Assembly: GCA_009746045.1 (NCBI GenBank)
Contig: RPFO01000082.1
Span: 4,656,741-4,720,740 of the forward strand
Source: Mesostigma viride
Lineage: Eukaryota > Streptophyta > Mesostigmatophyceae > Mesostigmatales > Mesostigmataceae
Reading direction: 5' to 3'
DNA: 64,000 nt
Shown here: positions 50,301-61,700 of the stretch, piece after piece
Numbering within the stretch: the first letter of the stretch is position 1
How the letters are laid out: each line of letters starts with the position of its first letter
The notes under the pieces: generated by a model
Told to the model about the DNA's origin: nothing
Databases searched by the model: none
The model's input: the letters and a program-made list of their open reading frames with translations, nothing else
Position numbers and translations under genes: made by a program

Positions 50301-53300
50301 CCGACGAGCTAAATATATACCAAATAATACCGACGGCCTAAATAAAGATAAATCCGCAGCCACACTGCATGACTGTCATTCGCAGGTATACCAAATGGGC
50401 GGGCAATCAACGTGTTCCTCACAGCCTTGACCATTTGCCAATATGTACAACATGGAATGTTGATGTGGATATAAAAAATTTTCATGTTCACGATACACGT
50501 ACCGACGTGCTTCTGGTGGCTGTGCAACAGCCGCCGCGCACGCCGCCGGCCGTCCTCCTCGCCATCCCTGAGCTCCGATGGCACGTGCTCGTTCGCGCAC
50601 TCGAGCAAGCACTGGTCGCAAGCCGGGTGGCCGTCATGCACGACCGCGTGGCAGAATAAGTCCTTCAACGAAGCCAGCGTGGCGGGCACCTTGCCCAGCT
50701 GGCCCCTGGGTAGCTTGTGGAGGTCCCCCGACCCAACCAGCACCCCCGCCATGTGTGCGCGGATGCCCTTGGCCTTGATGCCGACGGCCATGTCGCGGCC
50801 GTCTCGGACCAGGTGGACCACGGACGTGCGCGGGTAGAGCTTGCGGAACATGGGCAGCGAGAGCAGGCCGCGGAAGTGCTTCAACCCGAATCGGTTGCCT
50901 GCGATGATGGGATAGAATGGAATTAGACAACGGAGCGCGACAACGACAGAGTAACACACACAATGAACAAAGTAACACACACAAGGTTAATTAAGGGGCT
51001 GCAAAAAGTGAAGGGGCTAAAGCAGCAGAGGACTGTGGTCTCCTGGTTTAGGAGAGATGTGCTTCGAGAGGGGTGGGGTGGGGGGATCGCTCGGAGTCAG
51101 GCCTCGATGACCCCAGCTCGAGGAGCCACTGAGTGTTGCTCGATCATGCATGCAAAGTGGCCAAGTGGTGGTAAAGTCATTCACGTAAGTTGGGTTCGTG
51201 GGTTTGGGGGGCTTAAGGCGTGAACTCACCTTAAGCCGTGAAGTTACCATAACTAGCGACCCCCATTCACCATTTTGGGTTCGCCATGCAGCCAACTGCG
51301 ACCCAACTTAAGGCGTGAACATAACTTAAGCGAACCCGTATAATTAATGAAGGGGATGGAACACCCCTTAAGTGCACTTTTCTGGAAAATATATTATCTA
51401 TGCATGCGATAAAAATCCAATGATGATTGGGGACCATAAATGTTATTTAAAAAATGTTTTCCAACCACTTGGGGGGGTAGTACCCGCGACCACCAGGTGC
51501 CCGTTATGAGCTAAAAATAGAAAAGGACGCTCTTTATGGCTGATTTTCCCTAGGGCAATTAGCAAACCAAATGTGACCAAATCATACACTCCCCCAGAAT
51601 CCCCAACCTTCCTTCCCGAAAATTCTGCATGGCTACTCAGGACCGCAGAATAGGCATTTCTAGACACATTGAAGTGTTTTAGCGAGAACACGTACTTTTT
51701 GGTGCCCCCCCAAATAAATCAAATCATAGACACATCCAACTGGGTAAAATATTACAATAAAAATGGCCCGGGGCGTGAATTTCACCGCCCCAAATTTTCA
51801 GCTCATTCTGACCACGTTTACAGTCACATTGAAATGTGGTCACGTGCAAAAAAAAAAAAAAAAAAAAAAGACACCAAATAGCAGTTTTGAGCACAAACAC
51901 CACTCCAAAGACACCCTTGCCCACCACAAACTGGGCCAAAACAGCTGTAATTAACTAAATGCATCACTAAGCTTGCCGCCATATTACAGGTCATTCTGAC
52001 CTAGTTTGCCCATACTACATCATGTTATAGCTGCCAGCATCCATGCCTGGTACACCATGGCATGAGGGACACCACAAGCACATTCTTAAGCTTGCCCCAG
52101 GCTGCAAATGGGGCAGAACTACGTAAAACAAATGATAGACGCTGGAAGAAAACAACCACCATGCAACTCTTTAACCATTCTGAGCAGGTATGACTGCTTA
52201 ATTGCGGAAGTCACTCATAGCTAAGAGCAAGTCAATGATGATGCTAATGGGTAAATTAGGGGCATCATTTACGGTCATAACCACCTGATCCTTCTCATCT
52301 AGGAAGCCCAAGCCATGTTTAATGGAAGCAAACAGGTGGGGATTGGGGACATAAGTAACTCACACATGTGAACTCACCTTCCAGGCTACAACTCCACCTT
52401 AATTTCCAGCAGGCTGAAGAGCCAAGACGGGCGCTTACGAGCTCGCCAGCTCCTTGCAACGGTGATGCCAGCGCTCCCATGCAGCTAGGGTCCTTGACTA
52501 CACAACATGGAATGTCTACCATCTGAAAACCACCATAAAGCAAGCGTAGCAAAGCCAGATAACTGCCCGATCGATTCTTGGTGGCTTTAATGCCGACCGT
52601 GGTAAGTTCTTTTAAGTCATGTCACTGCCCAATCTGTTCGCGATCGATATGTTCCTTGCATGAAACTTTTGCCGCCGTTTCCACGGGTAGTTCTTGCTAT
52701 TTTGTTCGTCACTTGTTGCAGCTGCGATATCAGATTTTCCTCAGCTTTCAATGGTTTGCCTTACGCAGAGTATGCCAGGCGCGCAAGACAAGCCAGTCAT
52801 CCATGGATGGCTTAGACGCGGATCGCGCAGGCCTGACCGATCTCATTTGAGAAATGACGGGAAATGGCCGCAAATGGAAGCCGCTTAGGCTATCTTCATT
52901 GTTGCCATTACCAAACACTTCTCCCTGCATCAATATAGCCCACAAATCTTAAACTCTTGCGACGCAGGCACGCATTCCAAAATTATTTATCGCGGCCAGA
53001 TTTTCGGATTAGACCCCTGTGCAAATCTGTATCAACAAAAGGCAGCGATTTTTCAAATAATGCACATTTGGCTATGAAACATCATAACATAACATCCTGA
53101 TCAACCACCGGCATAATTTTTCCGCCTGACGCGAGCCCAATTAGGCAAATTTATATGGAAAGCACCTCGCCATGGCTACCTCCGCACGAGGTGCGCGGGT
53201 TGTGCACCACAACTTCACGGTCCGGGGATACCGTCGGTACCGGCGCGATTTTTTTGGCGCGAAACAATTCGGCTGTGTCCTGTCTGTGAATGGCTGTAGA

Positions 53301-54583
53301 TGAAGGGGGCTCAGCCTCAGAACTGACTCAACATATGAGGGCTGTCAGCTGGGTGCATGACAATCCTGCCTGGGGTCTGAGGAGAGTGAGCATTATTGGG
53401 GCGTGGACTGGAGGTAAGAATCGCTCGGCGAAAGCTCCTGGAGTGAGTATTGGTGGACAATATATAACAGCTCGCGCGTGTCACTTACTTTTGCATGATG
53501 CAAAGGAATTATTATCATGGAAATGCAGTCAGGCACACAGCACCGTTATTTTACACAGCCATATTTTCTTCTTGTGCATTGATTTAAAGGCTCAATCAAC
53601 GGCTAACTACAATCTGAAGGAACGCATTGAGCCATCCAGCGAGCCCTGGCTTCCATGGGCGATGATAACCGCTCAGGGTTGACTTAAGTTCTTTACTAGG
53701 AGTAGTAACCTAGAAAGCTTGTGATCTGGTGGAACAACACTTCAAGTCACTTCTTGTAGTTCTTACTAACCAAGGTACGCTGTACTTGGTGACGTTACTA
53801 ACTAGCTACTATTAGCTAATCCTGGTCTTAATTAGATAACTGCCGCGCTAACAAAACTACTTAGTTAGGCGAATGATTGGGGGAGGCGGGGGGGACATCG
53901 CACACGAGTCACTACAGGAGAACGAACGTAGTTGATGGCCCGGCACTTTTGAGAGCCCGCATGCAGGAAAGTCCAGTGAAACATAATTATATGTACATAT
54001 ATATAGGTAGATCGAATTTACCTGTTGCATTCGATGGGCAATGGCATCGTTGATACCGCTTTATCACTCCCGAGACGTCATGCTCAATTGACCGAATTGC
54101 TCCTGCGTGCTTGTCCAGCTTATCGGGCGGGTAACACACCGTTCCGGTCGGCGTCAAATCGTTGGCTTCAAAATCCCACGTTAAGTGGTAGTCCCAATGC
54201 GCGTCACTGCATTCCGTATTCCGCATATCCGCAGACGGGTAGCATGCTACTTCTGGCAGGCTTTTTAAGCGCAAGCATTCCACTCCCCCCGTTGCCATGA
54301 AAACTCCCGCCTTGTGTAAAAGTGCCGCGATACCACGGGAACCCGATTGCCCATTGGCGGCCAACAGTACAGGGTTGTCGGTGGTGAAATTACAAGGCGC
54401 CGCCCCTCCAATATCATGATCAGGGCTTAATTTCGACTCTCGGGATGAATGTCCCATGACGATGACTGGCGCCCAGCTGCAGGCAACGAACATTATTAAT
54501 GCCAAGTACACAATTGGGCGCTGGTGCGAAAGATGAACGTATGCTGAAGATTGCTTCAACACCATCATGATTGGCACTTTCAT
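47350..54583 (-). CDS. Type II membrane sulfotransferase with KEEG-repeat insert, 4 exons
   Basis: Exons: 54583-54022, 50898-50503, 49304-48652, 47700-47350 (TGA). Phases 1, 1 and 0 agree, giving 653 residues. It would transfer sulfate from PAPS, most likely to carbohydrate in the Golgi lumen. A membrane anchor lies at about residues 23-43; the 5'-phosphosulfate loop LLAANGQSGSRGIAALLHKAG at 73-93 (GQSGSRG core); the 3'-phosphate motif VVHLVRDGRDMA near 214-225; the late conserved VRAEDF at 555-560 and the KWHSSVAADL ... FGYE end. Exon 3 inserts about 14 KEEG units encoded by a 12-bp repeat, then a Ser-rich stretch, before AASAKVWGVLN. The last intron is GC-AG (CAG then GCAAGT). The substrate cannot be told from sequence. 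Confidence 0.87.
48560..48605 (-). repeat. Partial copy of sulfotransferase exon 3 end in the next intron
   Basis: On the minus strand this segment encodes ASAKVWGILDMH, a near copy of ASAKVWGVLNMQ at the end of exon 3 (48652-48690). It lies about 90 bp into the intron and has ACAAGT in place of the GCAAGT donor. Confidence 0.75.
49050..49275 (-). repeat. 12-bp coding repeat encoding KEEG
   Basis: On the plus strand the unit is TTGCCCTCCTCC. It expands the sulfotransferase coding sequence in frame, with minor variants (KGEG, KEG, KSKEEG) towards the 3' side. Confidence 0.92.
50904..54020 (-). other. Sulfotransferase intron 1, about 3.1 kb
   Basis: No further exon was needed or found. It holds a 21-base A run at 51849-51869, and inverted CTTAAGGCGTGAAC phrases at 51210-51330. 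Open frames such as 53290-53682 show no recognised domain. Confidence 0.4.
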
Positions 54584-54644
54584 GAAGAGGATGCTTGAAA
54601 TTTAGGGGGCTGTATGCCTCAGCCTCTGTAACATACACTACAAT

Positions 54645-54726
54645 CCAGCATATATATATCTTCGTTGAATGCAACGCATTAACAAACGCGTTAACTGACG
54701 CGTTAACTAATGCAACGCGTTAACTA
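54645..54726 (-). promoter_or_regulatory. Sulfotransferase core promoter: TATA box and four GTTAACGCGT boxes
   Basis: Reading the minus strand, four near-identical boxes occur upstream of the start codon: GTTAACGCGTTG (54724-54713), GTTAACGCGTC (54707-54697), GTTAACGCGTTT (54695-54684) and GTTAATGCGTT (54683-54673). They are followed by GATATATATATG at 54660-54649, about 70 bp before the ATG at 54583. The box contains ACGCGT, the core of the yeast MCB cell-cycle element; whether that applies here is inference. Confidence 0.6.
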
Positions 54727-56842
54727 ACTTTCTGCTGGGCGACCAAGTAGCCACACTAAGACGTTCGTGACGAAAGAGCTTACTTGCGAAAATATGCCCT
54801 CCCCGCCCTCGCGCTGGAATGGCGGCGCAAATTATTACTGTCTCCATGACCTCCACGAATTTTTCTTTTGTGAACCTTGTGTAAAGTGTAAACAGTAATT
54901 TTGACAGTCAGTCCCCCCCACCCCCAGCGTACACTCGCTCCGGCCAGGAAACAGACATGGCCGCATGGCAAAACGTACAGTAATAATTGCCGCCGTCATT
55001 TAGGATTCGCTGATACTCATTTCCCCTCTCACCTCTTTGGTCCATAATTGGCTAATCAAAATATACCCATTTCCCCGAAAATAATTGCCGCCGTGTTCAA
55101 ACCGCCACCATGGGCTTCACCCCGCACTTCAAGTTGAGGCCTTTTCACCAAGGTCACCTGGGGACGGTAATTTTGGCGGGAAGGACCGGTCCTATGGGTC
55201 GTCCGGCCCCAGTGGCGCGAATCTGGTATATGTGCTGAGCGTCCTGACCCGTTGGGGTCGACAGGGGTCGACGGTTACTGAAAGATATGTGAGGTGGAGA
55301 AGTACCTATTTTGGCCACTTTCGTGCAACCGGACGACGAATTTTCACGAATGCACGACCATGGCGGCCTCGAGTAAAATAGACCGTATGGCCACGTTCGT
55401 GCATCATTTCGACCAGTAAGGAGCGCGTTGGGTAGATAAATTATCCGTTAAGCTAGCCCGATCGCTAAATGGGTCAAAAGACGATTTCTAAATTTGTGGG
55501 GTCGTTATTTGTGTGCTGAATGCCAGGTTAGTGAAATTCAGATGGGGCGTAATTGGCTTTGATAGTGCGCCTGCCAGCAGGCCGGTGCTTCGATATGCTG
55601 GGAAGAGACTAGCGGAACGGCGGGGGGGGATGTTGGGGCAGCCGTGACTAAAGGGGCACTGGCTATTTTCGAGCCTTTTGGCGTGGATCCGTAGGTAGAG
55701 GAAGGGGTGTTTTTAGCTAGGAAAAACTGGGATGCGGACAATAAACGCGCGCGCGCCCCCAGCTATGGGAGCGCCATTATGCGAACAGCGCTGGTGAGGC
55801 CGCTGCAGCCGCTTTCATACGTCAATGGACGACGCATGGAGCGTCTGTCCGGCCAGATTTGCGGGCTGCATCCCTTCCGGACAACTTGAAAACGCCGAGC
55901 TTGAACAGCTTTTCTAATGCAGCCACGTTCAGCGCCAGCGCATATGCGTGCCTAGTGATCCCGGGTGTGAGGGGTGTGAAAGGTAAGTGCGTCCTGGTGG
56001 TAGAAAGGTAATGGCATCGATGTGCTTGTGATATCGTCAGTTTTTAGCTGCCTATCAACGCCTAGTGCCGATGTGACGTAAGGCAGGTTTTAGTACTTCG
56101 TGCAGTGCTCTGCGGCTGGCCCCCGCCGTGTAGACGTGTTTGCTTTCCATAAGAAGCATGGCAGTTCCTGCCATGCTGGCCATGTCGCAGGCAACCCTTG
56201 CAAAGCCCAAAATCAAGCTAAGAGGTCTAGTAGGCTGTGCAAATGTTGTCCAGTTATGCTTGTATATCTTGCCATGTGCTGTTCATCTGCTGCCGCGGCA
56301 GCGAACCCCTGTCATAATATACCGTAACAACCTAGATATTGGGGCTATGTGAGTGAAGCTACGCGCTTGGAAGGTCACACCTATCATTATAATGCATGAT
56401 CCTTGTGCGTGTTTGTAATAGAGGCTTTGAAATCCTCATGGTTACGTGCAATACCCATGGCAGGCTATTGCTGCCTGCAGTGCTGCGCGACAGCCCCGGC
56501 CGTGCAAGTGTGTGTGAGGGGTCCCTTGGGGAGCATGCCATGTCATGCCATGCTTACCGTGTTGTGGGGGAACCTCGTAAGGTCCAAAAGACACGTTACA
56601 TGCAGATGGAACTGAGTACTGGCGCCTTTTGGTCGCTTGTATCTATGGTCATGTTGTGTTGATGGTGCCGTCGCAGCGACACCCTGTTTTATTAAATCAT
56701 AATTAAATAGGTATTAGGGCTATATGACTGATGTTAAGTGCTGGGAACCCCAAAACAATCATAATAATTAATGCATGGCCTTCACTCATATTTGGAATAA
56801 AGTTTGTTGGCTCATTGTAATTACACGCAACACCCAGTTTAT
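54727..56842. other. Intergenic, no gene recognised
   Basis: Only short frames without recognisable domains are present. Confidence 0.35.
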
Positions 56843-56868
56843 AAAAAGGCCTCAACTGAGGCCTTTTT
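56843..56868. terminator. Perfect hairpin with T tract, terminator-like
   Basis: AAAAAGGCCTCA, the two bases AC, then TGAGGCCTTTTT: a 12-bp perfect inverted repeat bounded by A5 and T5. In bacteria this would be read as a bidirectional intrinsic terminator; in this eukaryotic setting its role is unknown. Confidence 0.45.
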
Positions 56869-56884
56869 CTAGGTAGATAGACAA

Positions 56885-56980
56885 TAGCCTTAGCTTAGTC
56901 CTTGTACAGCCATGCTACGTCCTGGCTATGCTCAGATTACTTGGCCACGCTCCTTGTTATGATATGCTCACGTACACGGG
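56885..56980 (+). repeat. Dispersed repeat matching 38690-38766 plus 39146-39165
   Basis: ATAGCCTTAGCTTAG ... GCTACGTCCTGGCTATG ... TTACTTGGCCACGCTC is continuous here but interrupted by a LINE at 38767-39133, so this is the uninterrupted form. Confidence 0.7.
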
Positions 56981-56989
56981 TCTTATTGC

Positions 56990-57770
56990 ACCCACATGCA
57001 CCTCCATGACCACCGCCGCTGGTGGAGCAACCCCGCCCTACCCCGGATCGTCAAGCGTGACCTCTTCAAGGTCGTCATTCTGACGATCCTGACCTACGGC
57101 GCCGAGACGTGGACACTGACGCAGGAGCTGGAGCAACGACTCGACGGCGCCGTCACCAAGATGCTGCGCCAGGCCCTTAACATCCCCCTTGGTTTGCACA
57201 TTAGTAATGAGGATTTGTACGCTGATTTGCCCTATGTTTCCCACATAATTAGGCACAGGCGCCTGGGCCTAGCCGGGCACCTGGCCCGCACAGATCAGGT
57301 AGATACATCAGATAGACTAGCTGGCACCAAGCCCGCCCAGCCTGGGCGATATGTCCTCACCTGGCGTGCCCCCGGCCGCGCGCGGCAGGGCCGCCGGCCC
57401 GTGGACTTTTCGTGATAGACTCGGCATGGACATGTGCTACACTAGACGTGACGGGCTCACCCCCGGGCAGCCTCCTGGTTTGTCTGTAATATGGAGGCAG
57501 ATGGTGCGCAAGGATAGATGGCAAGTAGTGATGAAGGAGACCACCCCCAAGCCTGTGGGGGCTCCGCGTGTGACCAAGTATGGCATTCATAGCGATTCGG
57601 GCCGCGGTGCCCACACCCCTGTAGCTAGGACCTAGATAGCTTATACCATCCATTCCATCCCATGTTCCCCTCCCACTGAGGACTTATGCTCACGTGACGC
57701 AGTCACGTGTCTATTAATTAATTAATTAATTAATTAATTAATTAATTAATTAATTAATTAATTAATTAAT
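56990..57770 (+). pseudogene. LINE ORF2 C-terminal end of a second family, with TTAA tail
   Basis: Frame 56996-57415 shows LFKVVILTILTYGAETWTLT, KMLRQALNIPLG, RRLGLAGHLARTDQ; the next frame continues RDRLGMDMCYTRR and VRKDRWQVVMKETTPKPVG to a stop near 57633, so one frameshift is present near 57400. The 3' UTR ends in a TTAA run at 57712-57770. RT catalytic motifs are missing (5'-truncated). Confidence 0.78.
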
Positions 57771-58257
57771 GCACTTATCGGTCTTGCCGGATCGTTTACC
57801 GAGTCCGATTAATGCAGCTGTGGCATGCCTTTGTGGCATGCATGAAGGAGAAAGGGGGTCTGTGCCCTTTCTTCCTGTTGTGCACACACAGGGATTAGTT
57901 AAAAGCACTTCAGTGCTCCGTGACTGCCCAACGGGAGCACGAGTTTAATTAATTAGTTAATTAATTAAAAGCTCCCGTCGCCATTGTTGCTGCGCCAGGG
58001 TCAAGTCGTCGTCGAGCGTGTAGGAAGTCCTCGAGAGCTTCTTGCGGCATTCGGGTTAATTAAACAACAGCTTAATTAATTAATAAGCACGTGACTGCGT
58101 CACGTGGGTGCCAATACAGAGTAAAGGAACCTTCAACCCTATATACACAGCGAGAAGGAGGGAGGGCGCCCTAGCTTCTCTCACTGCCGCAGGTGGGCAG
58201 GCCACAGAGCGCTCTCTCCACGGCAACAACAGCTTATCCGCCATGTAATCAATAAAT
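57771..58257. repeat. Retroelement 3' ends with GTGCTCC hairpin and TTAA tails
   Basis: GTGCTCCGTGACTGCCCAAC followed by GGGAGCAC (about 57919-57946) forms a stem and is followed by GAGTTTAATTAATTAG. Further TTAA blocks follow at about 58055 and 58245. A 40-bp piece of ORF1 C-terminal sequence (reversed) lies at about 57970-58050. Confidence 0.6.
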
Positions 58258-60085
58258 TGATTAATTAATTAATTAAACTCGTGCTCCCGTTGGGGGGTCA
58301 CGAAGCACCGGAGTGCCTGTATGTGCACAACAGGAAGAAAGGGCAGAGACCCCCTTTCCCCTTTATTATGCCATGCAGAGGCATGCCACAGCAGCAATCG
58401 GACACGATAGACGATCTGGCAAGTTCTGTGGGTGCAATAAGACCCGTGTGAGCATATCATAACAAGGAGCGCTGGTGGCCGTGCAAGTAAGCTAATCATA
58501 GCCATATCCGAAGGTGAGGAGCACGAGAGCCGGGCCAGCCTTACCCCGCGTGCGGGGAAGGCGGACAGCCGACATCCGCAGCTCACCAGTGAGCTGCATG
58601 GGGGTATAAGATTATGTCGCGAAAGGCTATGGCAAGAGACTCCGAGTGACTCTTCACCTGCCGGCTGGTCGAAGTGCTTGACGATGACATTATGGCTGCG
58701 CTTGGTGATGTCGGCCTCCTCGCGGAGGTCGAGCGTTTGTTCAGTGCTTGAGCTGACAGTGACGCCATGGTGGAGGCGGTGGAGGCGGTGTGGTGCTTCA
58801 GCATTGTCGTCAGAAAGCAACAAACGTGAATTAAACGCTAGCTGACCAAATCTGAGATTCCGCGGAACACAGAATTAAGTAAGAAAGCCTAGAAGCTTCA
58901 GCATGTCCGCCCAGGTCTGGGTGGGGGGAGCATCGTCGACTGGGCCAGCAGGTGCTGGCCGGCGGCAATGTCCTTCACCGCGCCTCCGGGCGGTGAGGCC
59001 TGCGGTGTTTTGCAGGCACTCTATGGCGACGGCGTTGTCGTGCCAGAGGGCGCTTGTCGATGTCGAGGAGCTGGGCCTTGATGTCGGCGGTGCCAGGTGG
59101 AGGTGGCGGTGGAGGTGGAGGCGAGGAGGGTGGACGTGGGGGTGACGGTGGTGGAAAGGTGAGGGAGCTCAGCAGCCAGCGTGCTGCCCATCATACTGTA
59201 ACTGCCACATCTGCAGTGCAGCAAGGGAAGTCACGTGCTGCTCGAGGGCTTCCTTAAGGAGGCAGCGGAATGTGGGTACGGAAATGGAAGGAGCCCAGAT
59301 CTCGCCATCAGAGCGCATGAGAAGGGAGCAGAGAATGGTGTGGTGGAGTTGGGAGCGGGGGCAACCGAACCTGGACTCTGTTCGGTTGCTTTGAGAGATC
59401 TGGGGTTAAACCAGATGCCGTCGGGGTTGATGAGGCGGTTGATGCTGTCGAGATGGACTCAGGCACAGGTCGTAAAGCGAGGCGTAGTCCCCGAAGAAGA
59501 TGCAGTGCATAGCACTTGCCGAGCCAGGTTGGTCCAGTCGTGATCATCGACTTTGAAAGGAACTGGGGCCGAAAGCGCGGTTCTGTTGGGCGCGATATTC
59601 TGCTGGGCGCGACTGCATTTGGGATCAGGCCGGCAATGCCGAAGGCGAGGCCGCAGGAGCCGAGTGCACTACTAACGCTTGGGTAGTGTCATTGCTGACT
59701 GGCAGGCCGGGCGGAACTACCGTACTACATGCAGCCGGAGCTGCAGCCTGCAGGCGAATTTTCTTGGCTCACCGCAACCAACAGGCTGCACGTTGCGTAG
59801 TCGAGCGTTTCACTCATCATTTTAGTGTGTAATAGCTTCGGGAAATATATTAGGGTGTGCGTCTTAGAAAGACGCGGTGCTTTTGGCCATTATTTTACGT
59901 TATAGCCACAGGTTGGTCACAATACTGCGTTATACAGATCTATGTAACCGATTATAGTAGCAGATGCGCCTAGAAAAGACGGGGTGAAGACGCATCGGTT
60001 GCAAGTGATCTGACTGAATTTGGGGCTCAGACGCAAAAGTTCTGAGCTCCGCCGTCAGCCCTGTCCGCTCGTGGCTCGTGGCTTC
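58258..60085 (-). pseudogene. Degenerate ORF1-only element, third copy
   Basis: From the 5' end near 60085 (GGGCTGACGGCGGAGCTCAG) through the ORF1 start near 59820 the copy follows the intact element: GEIWAPSISVPTFR (about 59280), EEADITKRSHNVIVKHFDQP (about 58710-58660), ending at PVLLT-equivalent codons near 58515. Between 58260 and 58500 a different 3' end follows, carrying the GTGCTCC...GGGAGCAC hairpin and a TTAA tail (58258-58290). Stops and frameshifts are numerous. Confidence 0.7.
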
Positions 60086-60284
60086 TCAAAAGTTAATATC
60101 ATTAGTAGATAAATGGGTACCAAGTGAGTAGCGACCTGAGCTGGTTACTTGAGCAGTGGGTAGTATGATGTGGCAGGGGATCTGTTTAGCATGACGGAGG
60201 GAGCATGCATATCATTGTGTGACCAGGGACTGAAGCCCATGCCTGAGCCGTGACACGCATCATGCAGGTCACTGTGGGAATTAA

Positions 60285-60700
60285 TTAATGTGTTGGTGGG
60301 CCCGGGGTCCCGCCCACACCTTGTCGGTGTTGTTCTTGCGCCGAATCATAGCCAAGCATGTCGCATCGTTGATGGCTGAGTTCCATATTGAGGAAGATAA
60401 TTAACCGCCACACCACGGCTGCCTTGGTGTACTCGTGCCGCACTTTGGAGACCGTCTCGTCGGTTCCGGATACCGCTGATAGTCGGTACGTGCGTCCAAA
60501 AGGGGGGGTCTCTGCCCCTTTTCCTGCTGTGTATATACATGGATTAAAAGCACTCCGGTGCTCCGTGACTCCCCAACGGGCTCGCACGTGTTTGAATGAA
60601 TGAATGAATTGATTGATTATTTTCCCTGAGGACTTATGCTCATGCACTTGACGAAGTTACGTGTAAATTGATTAATTAATTCACCGAGATTTGTGATAAG
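60285..60700. repeat. Retroelement 3' end fragment
   Basis: GCACTCCGGTGCTCCGTGAC and TCCCCAACGGG (60544-60580) match the GTGCTCC hairpin ends, followed by GAATGAATGAATGAATTGAT repeats instead of pure TTAA. No gene recognised. Confidence 0.5.
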
Positions 60701-60728
60701 CATGCTCAACATCAAGACACTTGACATG

Positions 60729-61700
60729 CTAGAACTTTAGCCACTTCTTCTGCGACTCCTTTTTGTGCACTTCGTTTTGCGCCGATGCATGGGCATTCTC
60801 CAGTGCTGACAGGTCCTTTCGCGCCTGCTCAAGCTGCACGTTGAACAAATGTATGGCCAAGACCAGGCAAAAGGATGCGTGCAAAATGGTCCCAATAAGG
60901 ATTATTCGCTAGCTATGTGGAAAGCTGTCCACACAGCCTCCATAGTGAGCATTGATGGAGTATCCAATTGAGTCAAATGAGTATAAAGTGAGACTAGTCC
61001 TGGACGCAGTGTATACGAGTAATAATAAGTCATACACATCCAGGGATGAGCGATCGCAGCAATGGTGCTGACCACTAGACACTCTCGGCCAGTTAGGCTC
61101 GAAACACACGCCCTGATCAAGCAAGCTGTTTCCGGCCCCACCGTTTAGGTAATCTAGTTGCTCTACACGTAAGCCAGCCATAATTTCAACACACAAGGCT
61201 ACACATTTTCATCTCCATTCATATTCATAATCCTGAACAACTCAAACACGCGAAAAAGATAACGGCAGGCTCGAGCTACCATGGTCCGGATTCTCCCGAT
61301 TTCTGGCCTGCGCTGGTTGTCTCCTTGATATCCAAGGTGAAAATCCGAGGTGAATATCCAAGTGAGTATCCAAGGTGCTAATGACAGCCAACTTACCCTT
61401 ATTAATCACTTCTAAGCTCAACTTGGGCTTAGTAACAAACAAGAAAAAAACCAAATCACCTTGTGTCGCACAGCTGCGCCCACCACCGGATCGTTCTTGT
61501 TGCGTTGCTCCATTTCTACGAGCCGCTGGATGCGCTCGCGACTCGCAGCCACTTTGTCGGACATGCCCATCAATGCCACGCGATTCAGCTTGCCAGACCC
61601 TGTGGTAGGACCACTCATAGGCGGCTTGCCTTTACTCCTGCCTTGGTGACCACCCGAGCCTCGACTGCCATGCGTGCTGCCCTCCCCCGTGTTACCATCC
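60729..61700 (-). CDS. Small single-pass membrane protein, two exons
   Basis: Exons 61700(or the ATG at 61699)-61460 and 60908-60729 (TAG) join in phase 0. If translation starts at the ATG at 61699, which has a good context (AGG before, G after), the protein has 139 residues: a basic Gly/Ser-rich N-terminus, a helical RNK/ERIQRLVEMEQ region, a membrane segment (RIILIGTILHASFCLVLAIH) and a charged C-terminal coiled coil (QLEQARKDLSALENAH, KKESQKKWLKF). Alternatively a phase-2 acceptor (TTCTTGCCAG) precedes 61700 and an upstream exon exists. I do not recognise the family; a tail-anchored endomembrane protein is possible. Confidence 0.55.
61045..61335 (-). mobile_element. Dispersed repeat family A, copy 3
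   Basis: Inserted in the intron of the small membrane-protein gene. It matches 29060-29392 over nearly its whole length, including the IMAGLRVEQLDYLNGGAG and SLLDQGVCFEPNWPR peptide. Confidence 0.7.
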
